Source: Mesobacillus jeotgali
GTDB taxonomy: Bacteria > Bacillota > Bacilli > Bacillales > Cytobacillaceae
Reading direction: 5' to 3'
DNA length: 64,000 nucleotides
Assembly (NCBI RefSeq): GCF_031759225.1
Contig: NZ_CP134494.1
Span: 1,920,501-1,984,500 of the forward strand
Position numbers and translations under genes: made by a program. This document shows positions 25,112 to 33,798 of the stretch, piece after piece. The notes under the pieces are model-generated. The model was given only the letters and a program-made list of their open reading frames with translations. It was not told the DNA's origin and searched no databases. The number at the start of each line of letters is the position of its first letter. Within the stretch, counting starts at the first letter, position 1.

Positions 25112-25584
25112 GAGATTACTCCTTTGGAGAGACTATTAATCTAGTATATGAGTTCATTTAAAATTCATTACGGAAAGAGGGCAGAAGGATTCATCTTTTG
25201 CGATTAAACCCGTACGTTATTAATAATATTATTATGTTAACTACCATTAGGTTTTTTATAGAAAAAATGACTTCGTCAAGATACTGTCCTGTTTTTAGAT
25301 AACCTTACCTTAAGAATGAATTCCACTGCACCTCAAAAACATCCTCGCATGAAGTATTCCTCAATTGTGTCGAGAAGAAGCATTTTATTGTAAACCGATC
25401 ATGTAAAAGTGTAGTAGTTTAGAATTTTTCATAAAGGCTATAACAGAATTATGAAGTTACGTCCCAGAGTTATTTTGGCACGTTTTGCATTGATTTAGTA
25501 GTACGTAAAAATATTATGTTAACCAGAATAAATTTTTACTTTTAGATTATTATAACAAGAAATAATAAGTAAAGGAGTTAGTCT
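25112..25584. other. 472-base gap, no gene seen
   Basis: AT-rich. It contains AATAATATTATT near 25220 and several stretches of A or T, and probably the promoters of the two flanking genes. No array, riboswitch core or convincing small frame was found. Confidence 0.5.
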
Positions 25585-25812
25585 ATGAAATCATATGAAG
25601 TGACAAATATGATAATTGATGATGAATCTTATGGTGAGGAACATGTAACAGTTGAATTGACATTGGGGCAACAGAATTATATCATCACTTTTCAAAAGTC
25701 AGACTTGGAATTGATGAATGCCTGGAGTGTGGAGGATGGAACCACATTGCCGGCTAATCTTTCTGAGAATCTGTTGAATTCTATAAAAGAAGACATCAAA
25801 AAGAAAATCTAG
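25585..25812 (+). CDS. Small hypothetical protein
   Basis: 75 residues with AAAGGAG at a good distance before the ATG and a terminator at its end. The sequence is acidic and looks like a small alpha/beta domain: VTVELTLGQQNYIITFQKSD in the middle and a C-terminal helix NLLNSIKEDIKKKI. No family recognised. It stands alone. Confidence 0.6.
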   Translation: MKSYEVTNMIIDDESYGEEHVTVELTLGQQNYIITFQKSDLELMNAWSVEDGTTLPANLSENLLNSIKEDIKKKI

Positions 25813-25829
25813 TTCATGACTAGATTTTT
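25804..25829. terminator. Bidirectional terminator
   Basis: AAAATCTAG and CTAGATTTT pair over a 7-nt loop, with T and A runs on both sides. It overlaps the ends of both convergent genes. Confidence 0.85.
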
Positions 25830-26641
25830 CTTTTTGTTAAAACCTCTGCACAGATTAGCCCGAAGTATGTTGGTGCTTCGTAGGAGAGGAATTCTATATG
25901 CCTCTCTTCGGGTGGTATTGCACCAGCAAGGATGAGTGTTTGCCAGATTCCGTCTGGTTTAGCGGCTTCGATGAAATCTGCGTCAAAGTTCGCCATTTTT
26001 TCGAGTTCATTGGTTTTTATCAACTGTACTGCTTGTTCATCCAGTTCTTTGGCCGCTGGGTCAAACCCATATGGACCTTGTTCGTCATGAGCATGAGCCC
26101 AGTCACAGCTCGCAATTAATCCGACTTTCTTGTCGTATTGAGCGACTGCCGAACGAAGAGATTCACCGAATTCAAGATGCTCCTGGAAGGAAAGATCTCT
26201 TGATGGTGTAATCACTACGACTGGAACATCCGGCATGAAACGGAGAGGGACAATAGCACCCCAGTCCAATTGCAGGCATGAGATTGGGCCTGCTGCAGTT
26301 CCGAAATTTATGATAGACGATGGGAGTCCGTTTTTTATCGCTTCATCGTTAATTTTTCGCGCTAAGTCTTGTTCTACTCTTTTTTTCATTTTAATAGTTG
26401 CCTCGTTCTCAGTCCAACTTCCTTCCAGACGTTCAGAATCGGTTATCGAAAATCGTCCATTGATCCTTGTACCGTGAGGACTGAGCACGACGATACAATC
26501 AGGGCTGGCAGCTGCCATTTTTTGTCCGAGCAGCTCCATGCTTTTTCTGGTGGAGTCCATACGCTCGGGAATGGATCCTTGCAATTCAGGAATGATTTCA
26601 CCTCCATGGGGGGCAATACATGCAAAAACAAATGGATTCAA
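25820..26641 (-). CDS. Class III extradiol dioxygenase-like protein (LigB/AmmeMemo B type)
   Basis: 273 residues from TTG 26641 after AAGGAGG. LigB-fold motifs are CIAPHGGEIIPE (His13), VLSPHGTRI (His55), SCDWAHAHDEQGPYG near 182 and LAGAIP...EFLSYEAPTYFG at the end. The two histidines and the acidic residue that bind iron in class III dioxygenases appear present. Similar Bacillus proteins lie close to the AmmeMemoRadiSam system B subunit; its usual neighbours (AMMECR1, radical SAM) are not here. Substrate unknown. Confidence 0.75.
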   Translation of the reverse strand: MNPFVFACIAPHGGEIIPELQGSIPERMDSTRKSMELLGQKMAAASPDCIVVLSPHGTRINGRFSITDSERLEGSWTENEATIKMKKRVEQDLARKINDEAIKNGLPSSIINFGTAAGPISCLQLDWGAIVPLRFMPDVPVVVITPSRDLSFQEHLEFGESLRSAVAQYDKKVGLIASCDWAHAHDEQGPYGFDPAAKELDEQAVQLIKTNELEKMANFDADFIEAAKPDGIWQTLILAGAIPPEERHIEFLSYEAPTYFGLICAEVLTKRKI

Positions 26642-26776
26642 GGTGTCTACCTCCTTTTTATAATACTTAATTAGCTACATAAGATGCAGAATCCTTCTAG
26701 TTTCCAAATTCTTGCTTGTCTAACTGTATGGATTTTAGGGTAAAGACAGCTAACGAGACAGCAAGGAGGAAAACAA

Positions 26777-28198
26777 ATGGGTAGAAGTATCGAGAGAAAG
26801 GTGCCATTTGGACTTGCCATTATCCCTTTGTTCGTTATGGTAGTAGCAATGGCAGTAACGATAGTGAAGTTTGAAGGAGACCCTCATATACCTTTGATTA
26901 TCGGAACGGTGGTGGCAGGTCTTGTTGCCTGGTTCGCAGGCTTTAAATGGAATTTCATTGAAGAAGGAATTTATAAAGGGATTAAAATGGCGTTGCCAGC
27001 TATTCTAATCATTATTACAGTTGGAATGATCATCGGATCGTGGATTGGCGGCGGAATTGTCGCGACAATGGTATACTATGGCCTTAAAATCATGAGTCCA
27101 TCCATGTTCCTTGTATCGATTAGTGTGATTACAGCTTTGATCACTCTGGCAATAGGAAGTTCATGGTCCACAATGGGGACGATCGGCGTTGCAGGCATGG
27201 GAATTGGCATGAGCATGGGAATCCCAGCACCAATGGTAGCAGGAGCGATCATTTCAGGCTCTTGCTTTGGTGATAAAATGTCGCCATTATCTGATACGAC
27301 AAATCTTGCGGCAGGGATAACGGGAACGGATCTGTTCGCCCATATCCGCCATATGATTTACACAACCATTCCCGCATTTGTGATTGCACTGGGAGTCTAC
27401 TGGTATCTTGGAAGAGACTTTAGCAATGCCGGAGTCGATAATCAAGAAATCCTTGAAATCATGAATGTGATTCAATCAAATTTTATCGTATCACCTTGGC
27501 TGCTTTTAGTTCCAGCAGCAGTAATTCTACTGGTTGCCTTTAAGGTACCAGCACTTCCAGCTCTTATCGTTGGGGTGTTCATGGGGTGGATCGCCCAATT
27601 TACCGTGCAAGGCGGCGCAATAGCAGATGCAGTTAATACACTTCAAAACGGTTTTACGCTTGAAACTGGGAACGCTTCTGTAGACGAATTATTCAGCAGA
27701 GGCGGGATTCAGGATATGATGTATACCGTTTCCCTTGCTTTGATTGCAATGGCTTTTGCTGGAGTCATGGAGCAGACTGGAATGCTTCAGTCAATAGTAG
27801 AGAAAATTCTCAAGCTTGCCAGGACAGCACGAAGCCTGGTTGTCTCTACGATCGCAACCTCGTTTTTAACAAATGTGGCTGCAGGGGAGCAATACTTGTC
27901 TGTCCTTTTACCAGGACGAATGTACAAAAAAGCATATGAAGACAAAGGTCTTCATTCTAAAAATCTATCGCGCGCAATTGAGGATGGCGGAACCGTGACA
28001 TCGCCACTGGTACCATGGAATACATGTGCCGTGTTCATTATCTCCGCGCTTTCTGTCCATCCATTCGAATATGCGCCATACGCTGTGCTCAATTTCACAG
28101 TACCAATTTTATCGATAATCTTTGCATTATTCGGTTTCAAACTGGAGTTTGTCAAGAAAGAAGATTATAAAACGGAAGCTGAGAGGAAAGCTTCATAG
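26777..28198 (+). CDS. nhaC: Na+/H+ antiporter NhaC
   Basis: 473 residues, about 11-12 membrane helices. NhaC-type signatures are IGTVVAGLVAWFAGFKW near 40, SSWSTMGTIGVAGMGIGMSM near 130, GSCFGDKMSPLSDTTNLAAG near 163 with conserved Asp residues for ion exchange, and SFLTNVAAGEQYLSVLLPGR near 363. It exports Na+ for H+ and supports alkaline pH or salt tolerance. AAGGAGG precedes the ATG. It is divergent from the LigB-like gene and ends in a terminator. Confidence 0.93.
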   Translation: MGRSIERKVPFGLAIIPLFVMVVAMAVTIVKFEGDPHIPLIIGTVVAGLVAWFAGFKWNFIEEGIYKGIKMALPAILIIITVGMIIGSWIGGGIVATMVYYGLKIMSPSMFLVSISVITALITLAIGSSWSTMGTIGVAGMGIGMSMGIPAPMVAGAIISGSCFGDKMSPLSDTTNLAAGITGTDLFAHIRHMIYTTIPAFVIALGVYWYLGRDFSNAGVDNQEILEIMNVIQSNFIVSPWLLLVPAAVILLVAFKVPALPALIVGVFMGWIAQFTVQGGAIADAVNTLQNGFTLETGNASVDELFSRGGIQDMMYTVSLALIAMAFAGVMEQTGMLQSIVEKILKLARTARSLVVSTIATSFLTNVAAGEQYLSVLLPGRMYKKAYEDKGLHSKNLSRAIEDGGTVTSPLVPWNTCAVFIISALSVHPFEYAPYAVLNFTVPILSIIFALFGFKLEFVKKEDYKTEAERKAS

Positions 28199-28205
28199 TT
28201 AGTTA

Positions 28206-28237
28206 AAGGGCAGTCCCGTTGGGCACTGCTCTTTTTG
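28206..28237 (+). terminator. Terminator of nhaC
   Basis: AGGGCAGT pairs with ACTGCTCT (one G-T), followed by five T residues. Confidence 0.75.
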
Positions 28238-28307
28238 GTACGTACATATTTTTGTTCTGGAAAGGAAATGTTAACCACGATTGAAAAAAATCATTGGAGG
28301 TTAGCAG

Positions 28308-29150
28308 ATGTTCTATCATATAAAAGAGTTGCAATATAATGCCAGGCCGGACCGTCCCGATCCTGTTTATGCGAAGAAGCTCCAGGAAATCCTCGGTGGG
28401 CAATATGGAGAAATGAGCGTCATGATCCAATACCTTTTCCAAGGTTGGAATTGTCGTGGTGAAAAGAAATATCGCGATATGCTGTTGGATATCGGTACGG
28501 AGGAAATTGCTCATGTAGAGATGCTTGCGACGATGATTGCCCAGCTGCTCGATGGTGCACCTGTGGAGGAACAAGAAGCTGCTGCGAAGGACCCAATTAT
28601 TCTTGCAGCCATGGGCGGCATGAATCCTCAGCATGCAATTGTCGGCGGGCTTGGCGCAAGGCCGGATGACAGCCAGGGCTATCCGTGGAATGCACGTTAT
28701 ACGATCGCAAGCGGCAATATGCTGGCGGATTTCCGTGCGAATTTAAATGCTGAGACGCAGGGAAGGCTTCAAGCGGTTAGATTGTATGAAATGACTGATG
28801 ATCCGGGAGTCAGGGACATGCTTTCCTTCCTGATAGCGAGAGACCATATGCATCAGCTACAATGGATTGCGGCCATTTCAGAGCTTGAGGAAAAAGAAGG
28901 GCTTGTCGTTCCAAGCACCTTCAACCAGCAGTATGAAAAGCAGGAAGTGAGCCACTCTTTCATGAACTTCTCAAAGGGTACGGAAAGTGCTGAAGGAAAA
29001 TGGGCTTCCGGTGCCACACCAGACGGAAAAGCACAATTCGAATATATCGAAAATCCTGAAGCGATGGGACAAATCCCGGAATTGGCTCCGGCACCAACTC
29101 ATATGCATGGCACACCTCCGCCAGGGAAGTTGCCACCGAAAAATTTGTAG
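28308..29150 (+). CDS. Manganese catalase
   Basis: 280 residues of the di-manganese catalase family. Ligand-bearing helices are visible: GGQYGEMSVMIQYLFQGWNC (Glu35), GTEEIAHVEMLATMIAQLL (Glu66, His69), NLNAETQGRLQAVRLYEMTD near 148 and IARDHMHQLQWIAAI near 182. The Pro-rich C-terminus ends PPPGKLPPKNL. It breaks down H2O2 in the cytosol or spore. Bacillus paralogues such as YdbD and YjqC are general-stress or spore-linked. GGAGGTTAGC precedes the ATG. Confidence 0.93.
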   Translation: MFYHIKELQYNARPDRPDPVYAKKLQEILGGQYGEMSVMIQYLFQGWNCRGEKKYRDMLLDIGTEEIAHVEMLATMIAQLLDGAPVEEQEAAAKDPIILAAMGGMNPQHAIVGGLGARPDDSQGYPWNARYTIASGNMLADFRANLNAETQGRLQAVRLYEMTDDPGVRDMLSFLIARDHMHQLQWIAAISELEEKEGLVVPSTFNQQYEKQEVSHSFMNFSKGTESAEGKWASGATPDGKAQFEYIENPEAMGQIPELAPAPTHMHGTPPPGKLPPKNL

Positions 29151-29165
29151 GTTTTTAGAAAAAGG

Positions 29166-29197
29166 AAAAGAGATTGGACTTTGATCCAATCTCTTTT
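29166..29197. terminator. Bidirectional terminator
   Basis: AAAAGAGATTGGA and TCCAATCTCTTTT pair perfectly. It serves the Mn-catalase (+) and the ferritin-like gene (-). Confidence 0.9.
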
Positions 29198-29198
29198 A

Positions 29199-29717
29199 TT
29201 AATTCCGCCCGGCGCCTCTCTGAAAAGCTCTCAGGTGGTTTTTCGAAGCATTTCCTAATTGGGTAAAAACCATTTTTGCATCCTCAGGCAGGGCAGGGAT
29301 GGTTTTTAACTTATCATACATGGCAATATTGTCGATCTCGGCCTGGACTCCGTCATTAAATGCTTCCTTCAATGTACCTGGTGCTGTAACGTATTGTTTT
29401 GCGTTGTCTTCGGGAATCGGTTTGTTGTATTTCTGAAATAAAGCAACAAGGGCACTGATATGCTGCTGTTCGGCTGCCTTTATATTGCTGAATGGCCGGA
29501 TGTTGCCGAATTTCCCGATGACTGCATCGTAACGGGCCTGGGCGAGGTATTCGTCCTGGATGGCGTATACTAAAGCTTCATCGAATGTGATTGAATTATC
29601 CTTTAAAGCACCCTTGGCACCGAAGTCAGCAGGCAGCTCTGTTTGTGCCTGTGCTGGACCGGAAAAACTGATGAAGAGAAACATGAATGCAACTACACTC
29701 ATTAATTTTAATTTCAT
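29199..29717 (-). CDS. Secreted ferritin-like protein (DUF2202)
   Basis: 172 residues with a signal peptide ending near AQA (about residue 24). The mature part is a four-helix ferritin-like fold with paired Glu/His: [34 protein letters not shown] (ExxH), [15 protein letters not shown] and [12 protein letters not shown]. It matches the DUF2202 family. Such proteins could bind iron or manganese outside the cell, but no activity is established. Convergent with the Mn-catalase. Confidence 0.85.
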   Translation of the reverse strand: MKLKLMSVVAFMFLFISFSGPAQAQTELPADFGAKGALKDNSITFDEALVYAIQDEYLAQARYDAVIGKFGNIRPFSNIKAAEQQHISALVALFQKYNKPIPEDNAKQYVTAPGTLKEAFNDGVQAEIDNIAMYDKLKTIPALPEDAKMVFTQLGNASKNHLRAFQRGAGRN

Positions 29718-29856
29718 TGTAAAAACACTCCTTTTGAAAAATGGTCAACCTTATTATTTTCATAGAAGGGAATTTAATACTAAAAACGGATATGGGTTTA
29801 ATTTGCTATGGTTATTCGATATAATAGACGTAACTTTTTTCAATAGGAGAGATACA

Positions 29857-30051
29857 ATGCTTTCAAATATAGGATTTCCAGGGTTAATCTTGATTCTCGT
29901 GATTGCACTGATCATCTTTGGGCCTAACAAACTGCCGGAAATCGGACGAGCAGTCGGCAAGTCGATGAGAGAATTCAAGAACGCAACAAGTGGACTGACT
30001 GATGACATAAAAAAGGAAATCAGGGAAAACGACCAAGATAAGAAGAGTTGA
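29857..30051 (+). CDS. tatA: Twin-arginine translocase subunit TatA
   Basis: 64 residues from ATG 29857, with AGGAGA upstream; the long frame from 29560 is a shadow. One membrane helix, [20 protein letters not shown], then the [20 protein letters not shown] amphipathic helix typical of TatA, and an acidic/basic tail. TatA forms the export pore with TatC for folded proteins. No tatC is adjacent, so this is a lone TatA, as for B. subtilis tatAc. TATAAT lies at 29820-29825. Confidence 0.93.
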   Translation: MLSNIGFPGLILILVIALIIFGPNKLPEIGRAVGKSMREFKNATSGLTDDIKKEIRENDQDKKS

Positions 30052-30053
30052 TC

Positions 30054-30078
30054 AAAGCTGCCATTGGCAGCTTTTTTG
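30054..30078 (+). terminator. Terminator of tatA
   Basis: AAAGCTGCC and GGCAGCTTT pair over a short loop, then T residues. Confidence 0.85.
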
Positions 30079-30128
30079 ATTTTTGCGGGGAAAAGCTGTC
30101 CGGCAGCTAACAACCGAACAGCCTGAGA

Positions 30129-30422
30129 TTATTTTCTGAAATAAATATGAAGCGCGGACAACAACAGGATCAATCCATTCAGCAGATACAGCCCAGTAAA
30201 TATCACGGCCAGGATTCCGGCACCCCAGCCGCTGTCGTCCCATGTAAAACAAAAGTAAAGGGTGCTGAAAAATATGACTGGGGTGCACATGAGAAAGAGG
30301 AATCCGGCAATAATCCGTTTTTTTATATTCCTGACGGAGTGTTTAACGGCGAAATAATTCGTAATGCCAAAAAGGGCAATGTTCAACAAAAGGGTCAAGA
30401 CGGTTCCAACAGCATCGGACAT
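30129..30422 (-). CDS. Small three-helix membrane protein
   Basis: 97 residues with three predicted membrane helices at about 5-24, 38-58 and 66-90. Its ATG overlaps the stop of the beta-propeller gene by one base (TAATG at 30424-30420), so it is translationally coupled. It should work with that protein in the membrane, perhaps as a small subunit. No family recognised. Confidence 0.65.
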   Translation of the reverse strand: MSDAVGTVLTLLLNIALFGITNYFAVKHSVRNIKKRIIAGFLFLMCTPVIFFSTLYFCFTWDDSGWGAGILAVIFTGLYLLNGLILLLSALHIYFRK

Positions 30423-31717
30423 TATTTTCTCACCCCTTTTCGGAAAAATTTAAGAGCAAGGGCGAAGAGAAATACAATAATGGTGCAGACCAAAATTCCG
30501 GTGGCCAGCATGCCTACGCCAATTCCTGCCCACGGATCGTACATGGCAGCAACAACAAAGCTGGCGGCTATGGTGAGCATTCCGATAGACAGGCTGATGA
30601 TTGACGGCAAAAACACTTTCCCAGGAAAAACGTAAACTGTGACCAGCATTAATAGCACCGTATACAACATACCAACCGTCCAGCTATTGACCGTGTAATC
30701 CACGGCTTTCACCGCAAAGTTGCTGGTTTCAAGTTCGGGCATTTCAAGTTTAACCTCTTTTACCTTCTGCGTTTCGAGGCTCACTGTCCGTAATTTATAT
30801 TTCTCTGGCTCTTTTGGCCAATTGAAATACTCCAGGAAGAGAATTTCATTTTTCTGGTTAAAAAACACCGGTGAAACGACAGATGAATTCATGTTGGTGA
30901 GCCTTTCGGTATCCCCAGTTTGCAAATCCTTGAAAAATAAATCGTATTCAAACAGGGAAGTGTCTTTTGATTCTTCAGCTATTGTCGTAAAAGCAACAGC
31001 ATTTTTTTCAGGTGATAAAGTTAAATAGAAAATATCATTTGGCAACTTCCCATTGAAATCCGCTGCATACACCCTTTGATCTTCCAGGTCAAAAGCATTT
31101 AAATCTTCAAAATCCTTGAAGATGATTTTCTTTTTTTCAGCAGCATAGACAAGGCTCTCCATTGTATTGAAGTCTCTGTCAGTCAACTGCTGCATCGAGG
31201 TTCCATCGATTTTTACAGAAAAAAGGTCATAGCCTTCCTGAGACTCTCCCTCAGACTTATGCAATTCTTCTGCTGGCGTGCTCGAAAAGAAAATCGTTTC
31301 GTTGTCATCAGAAAAAACGGCCTCGGATACATGCTGTGCGCCATCTGAAAGTTTTTTAGGATTGGTCCCGTCGACATGGGCAGTGTATAGGGACTGAACT
31401 CGATCTTTGTTTCGTGATAAATATAAGATCCTGCTACTGTCTGGTGAGAACTTCGGGTTAGTGTGATAAACCTCATTCGGATTGCTTATTCTTTTAACAT
31501 CTGATCCATCCTGTCTCGCTGTAAAAATCGCTGAACTCCCATTATTGAAATAGGAAAAGGCGATGCGCTGATCATCATCTGATACCGCCAGACCACTCCC
31601 AAGTCCTGTATAATACTTGTACGAATCCCGATCACTCAATAACAGATAGCTGATACTTGATATCAACATCAAAGCAACTATAGTTATGGCTCCTATTAGG
31701 GATTTTTTTTTATTCAT
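30422..31717 (-). CDS. Membrane protein with TolB/DPP-like beta-propeller domain
   Basis: ATG 31717 is used, since AAAGGGGGAGC precedes it; 431 residues. A signal-anchor helix at about 7-26 is followed by an extracytoplasmic propeller of about 290 residues with TolB-like blades: RIAFSYFNNGSSAIFTARQD, HTNPKFSPDSSRILYLSRN and similar. The C-terminus has three membrane helices (about 335-425). This is a membrane-anchored sensor or scaffold. Its promoter region carries the palindrome shared with 47380. The small membrane gene downstream is coupled. Confidence 0.72.
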   Translation of the reverse strand: MNKKKSLIGAITIVALMLISSISYLLLSDRDSYKYYTGLGSGLAVSDDDQRIAFSYFNNGSSAIFTARQDGSDVKRISNPNEVYHTNPKFSPDSSRILYLSRNKDRVQSLYTAHVDGTNPKKLSDGAQHVSEAVFSDDNETIFFSSTPAEELHKSEGESQEGYDLFSVKIDGTSMQQLTDRDFNTMESLVYAAEKKKIIFKDFEDLNAFDLEDQRVYAADFNGKLPNDIFYLTLSPEKNAVAFTTIAEESKDTSLFEYDLFFKDLQTGDTERLTNMNSSVVSPVFFNQKNEILFLEYFNWPKEPEKYKLRTVSLETQKVKEVKLEMPELETSNFAVKAVDYTVNSWTVGMLYTVLLMLVTVYVFPGKVFLPSIISLSIGMLTIAASFVVAAMYDPWAGIGVGMLATGILVCTIIVFLFALALKFFRKGVRK

Positions 31718-31766
31718 AGTGCTCCCCCTTTGGAAATTTTCTGATTTATTTACCATACATACAATA

Positions 31767-31784
31767 TAGTGTAAATTTACACTA
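31767..31784. promoter_or_regulatory. 18-bp palindromic operator candidate (shared site, copy 1)
   Basis: TAGTGTAAATTTACACTA is a perfect palindrome 50 bases before the beta-propeller gene start and between divergent genes. The same half-sites with the same spacing recur at 47333-47350. Confidence 0.75.
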
Positions 31785-31909
31785 AATAAAAGGGTTTTTT
31801 AGGAAAAAAATATAAAAAATTCAAGAAAATATAATCTGTTGTTCATAATAGGACAATTTTAACCATGGTAAAATAATAGAGAGAAACTGTGAATTCAGGG
31901 GGTGCAGTG

Positions 31910-32149
31910 ATGGTTTCAAGAGGTCAATCAGGAAAAAAACGTCCATCGAAACGTGTGATTACTGCAAAAAAAGAAATGAGGTCCGCCCATTTACTCCATG
32001 AATTTGACGAAGACGATCATGACTGGAAAAAAGAAAGAAAACACAATATTTCCCACTCCCATACATCAACATTAAAAGGCTACAACCATAACCACAGGTT
32101 AACAAAACTCAAAAATAGGCAGGCTTATCAAGCACAAGATGAGTATTAA
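31910..32149 (+). CDS. Small hydrophilic, basic, His-rich protein
   Basis: 79 residues from ATG 31910; AGGGGGTG lies just upstream. Very hydrophilic, with HEFDEDDHDWKKERKHNISH and SHTSTLKGYNHNHRLTKLKN holding eight or so His. No hydrophobic core is visible, so it may be disordered. His content hints at metal binding, but this is only composition. It ends in a terminator. Divergent from the beta-propeller gene. Confidence 0.5.
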   Translation: MVSRGQSGKKRPSKRVITAKKEMRSAHLLHEFDEDDHDWKKERKHNISHSHTSTLKGYNHNHRLTKLKNRQAYQAQDEY

Positions 32150-32165
32150 TGATGTTTTTTCTCAG

Positions 32166-32194
32166 ACAGCTGTCAGAAGTGGCAGCTGTTTTTG
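32166..32194 (+). terminator. Terminator
   Basis: ACAGCTG and CAGCTGT pair over a 10-nt loop, followed by TTTTG. Confidence 0.75.
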
Positions 32195-32196
32195 TT

Positions 32197-32500
32197 GAGG
32201 AGAATTAGACCAGAGTTCGGACAGTATTGTGTTAGGGCGATGAGGTAACTGCCAGAAGAAGTAATGACTTCAGACAACTTTGCTGGGATCCGAGGAAAAG
32301 CTGTTAGAAGAAGCGCTGAATTCAGACAACATTGTGGTGATTAAAGAAAAGGCTGTCAAGAAAACAAAGGAATCTTGACAGGTTTGAATGCAAATGAAGA
32401 AAAGCTGTCAAGAAAACAAAGGAATCATGACAGGTTTGGCTGTAAATGGAGAAAAGTTGTCAAGAAAACAAGAAATCACTACAGGTTGAGCTGCCAAGCT
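32197..32500. repeat. Intergenic tandem array, 52-bp unit with CTGTCAAG...TTGACAG dyad
   Basis: Units start at 32249, 32301, 32353, 32405 and 32457, each exactly 52 bp after the last, with a degenerate in-phase unit at 32197. Units 3-5 carry CTGTCAAG and CTTGACAG or near forms as a dyad; units 1-2 carry CTGnNAGAAG with a partner ending TTCAGACA. A separate CTGCCAAGCTTGGCAG palindrome follows at 32492. Confidence 0.9.
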
Positions 32501-32579
32501 TGGCAGTTTATTTCTATACTTTCGAGAAAAAGTGGTATAATTGGGAAGTGTGAAAAAAGAGTAGTAATAGGGAAAGCGT

Positions 32580-32741
32580 ATGCACCAAGCCTCGCTTTCT
32601 GCCATTGCCTTTATAGCCATTGATATCCTTACGATATTCTTCATGAAAAGCAGGGGAAAGGTCGGGGTTATACATTGCCAGGCCGTAGTAAACGGACAAA
32701 TTGTCTGTTTATTTTTTGATTCTGAAAAACAAAAATGTTGA
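32580..32741 (+). CDS. Doubtful small ORF
   Basis: A TATAAT (32535-32540) and ATG 32580 open a 53-codon frame, MHQASLSAIAFIAIDILTIF then MKSRGKVGVIHC and on. The start has only a weak GGGAAAG site, and a terminator-like hairpin lies inside its end. Another frame is open on the minus strand. I keep it only as a candidate. Confidence 0.2.
   Translation: MHQASLSAIAFIAIDILTIFFMKSRGKVGVIHCQAVVNGQIVCLFFDSEKQKC
32690..32717 (+). terminator. Terminator-like hairpin
   Basis: AAACGGACAA (32690-32699) and TTGTCTGTTT (32701-32710) pair with one G-T pair, followed by a T-rich run. Confidence 0.65.
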
Positions 32742-32958
32742 ATATTTTCACGAAAAAATATAGAGTATTATAGTCTCTATCATTTACATATTGGTAAGTT
32801 TATCTTTTGACTGTAAAAGGTATATGGAGATGTATGGACATAGAATGACACTCAGAAAAATACGCAATATTCATGTGGATTGTGTAGGGCTTAATGGGTA
32901 ATTCTATTGTTAATGAGAAATTTACATAAGCGTTATGGAAGAGGAAGGAGAGAGGTTG

Positions 32959-33738
32959 ATGGAGTCCATTTGGCTCGAATATGCCTGGGCATTATTGATA
33001 TTGATCGGTCTTGAAGGTTTGCTATCGGCTGACAATGCACTTGTCCTGGCAATCATTGCAAAACATTTACCTGATGATCAAAAGAAAAAGGCAATCAATT
33101 ATGGAATACTCATGGCGTTTGTATTCAGGTTTGGGGCGTTATTTGCTATTTCATTCATTGCAAACGTCTGGCAGGTACAGGCCATTGGTGCGGCGTACTT
33201 GCTCTATCTTGGTCTGAAGCATGTCATCCAGGCTAAGTTTGGTAAGGAAAATGAAAATATCCGTAAGGAAGAAGAGAAGGAAGCTAGAGGAATGGGTTTC
33301 TGGCCGACAGTTGGTAAAATCGGTTTAGCTGACCTTGCGTTTGCGATTGATTCCATTCTGGCAGCAGTTGCTCTTGCTCTTGGCCTTCCAGATTCACCAC
33401 TAGGAGATTTCGGCGGCATGGACGGCGGTAAATTCCTGGTCGTTCTTCTAGGCGGAATAGCCGGTCTGATCCTGATTAAATACGCAGCTACATGGTTCGT
33501 CAAGCTGCTTGATCAGCGACCAGCATTGGAAACAACTGCGTATGCTATCGTCGCATGGGTCGGTGTGAAGCTCGCAGTTATTACACTTGCGCATGAAGAC
33601 ATCGCGGTCTTACATCACGATTTCCCGCATAGTACACTTTGGACAACAATCTTCTATGGGGTATTGATAACAATTGCCCTAGTCGGATGGTTTGCTCCGG
33701 CAAAAAAAACGAAGAGTGAAGAAAATTCTTTAGAATAA
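32959..33738 (+). CDS. TerC family membrane protein (likely Mn2+ exporter)
   Basis: 259 residues from ATG 32959, after GGAAGGAGAGAGG. Seven predicted helices. TerC signatures are EGLLSADNALVLAIIAKHLP near 20 with the conserved Asp/Asn, GLADLAFAIDSILAAVALAL near 124 and a third acidic site ALETTAYAIVAWVGVK. B. subtilis relatives (YceF, YkoY) export manganese, partly after secreted-enzyme loading. I looked for a Mn riboswitch (yybP-ykoY) upstream and saw none. A strong terminator follows. Confidence 0.88.
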   Translation: MESIWLEYAWALLILIGLEGLLSADNALVLAIIAKHLPDDQKKKAINYGILMAFVFRFGALFAISFIANVWQVQAIGAAYLLYLGLKHVIQAKFGKENENIRKEEEKEARGMGFWPTVGKIGLADLAFAIDSILAAVALALGLPDSPLGDFGGMDGGKFLVVLLGGIAGLILIKYAATWFVKLLDQRPALETTAYAIVAWVGVKLAVITLAHEDIAVLHHDFPHSTLWTTIFYGVLITIALVGWFAPAKKTKSEENSLE

Positions 33739-33740
33739 GC

Positions 33741-33780
33741 AAAAAGTGCGTGCAATCATAATGGATTGCCGCACTTTTTT
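33741..33780. terminator. Terminator of the TerC gene
   Basis: AAAGTGCG-TGCAATC pairs with GATTGC-CGCACTTT, then T run; also suits the minus-strand nucleotidyltransferase gene. Confidence 0.85.
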
Positions 33781-33798
33781 ATGTCGTACAAATTTCAA

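Noticed and set aside
29560..29856. Long N-terminal extension of TatA
   Set aside because: It overlaps the divergent ferritin-like gene and its signal peptide; the TatA start at 29857 has the ribosome site.
32408..32644. Minus-strand frames over the 32-kb array
   Set aside because: They come from the repeat's periodic sequence; 52 is not a multiple of three and no ribosome site is present.
32740..32958. yybP-ykoY manganese riboswitch before the TerC gene
   Set aside because: I looked for the conserved GGGGAGTAG and GCCATACTG-type words and did not find them.
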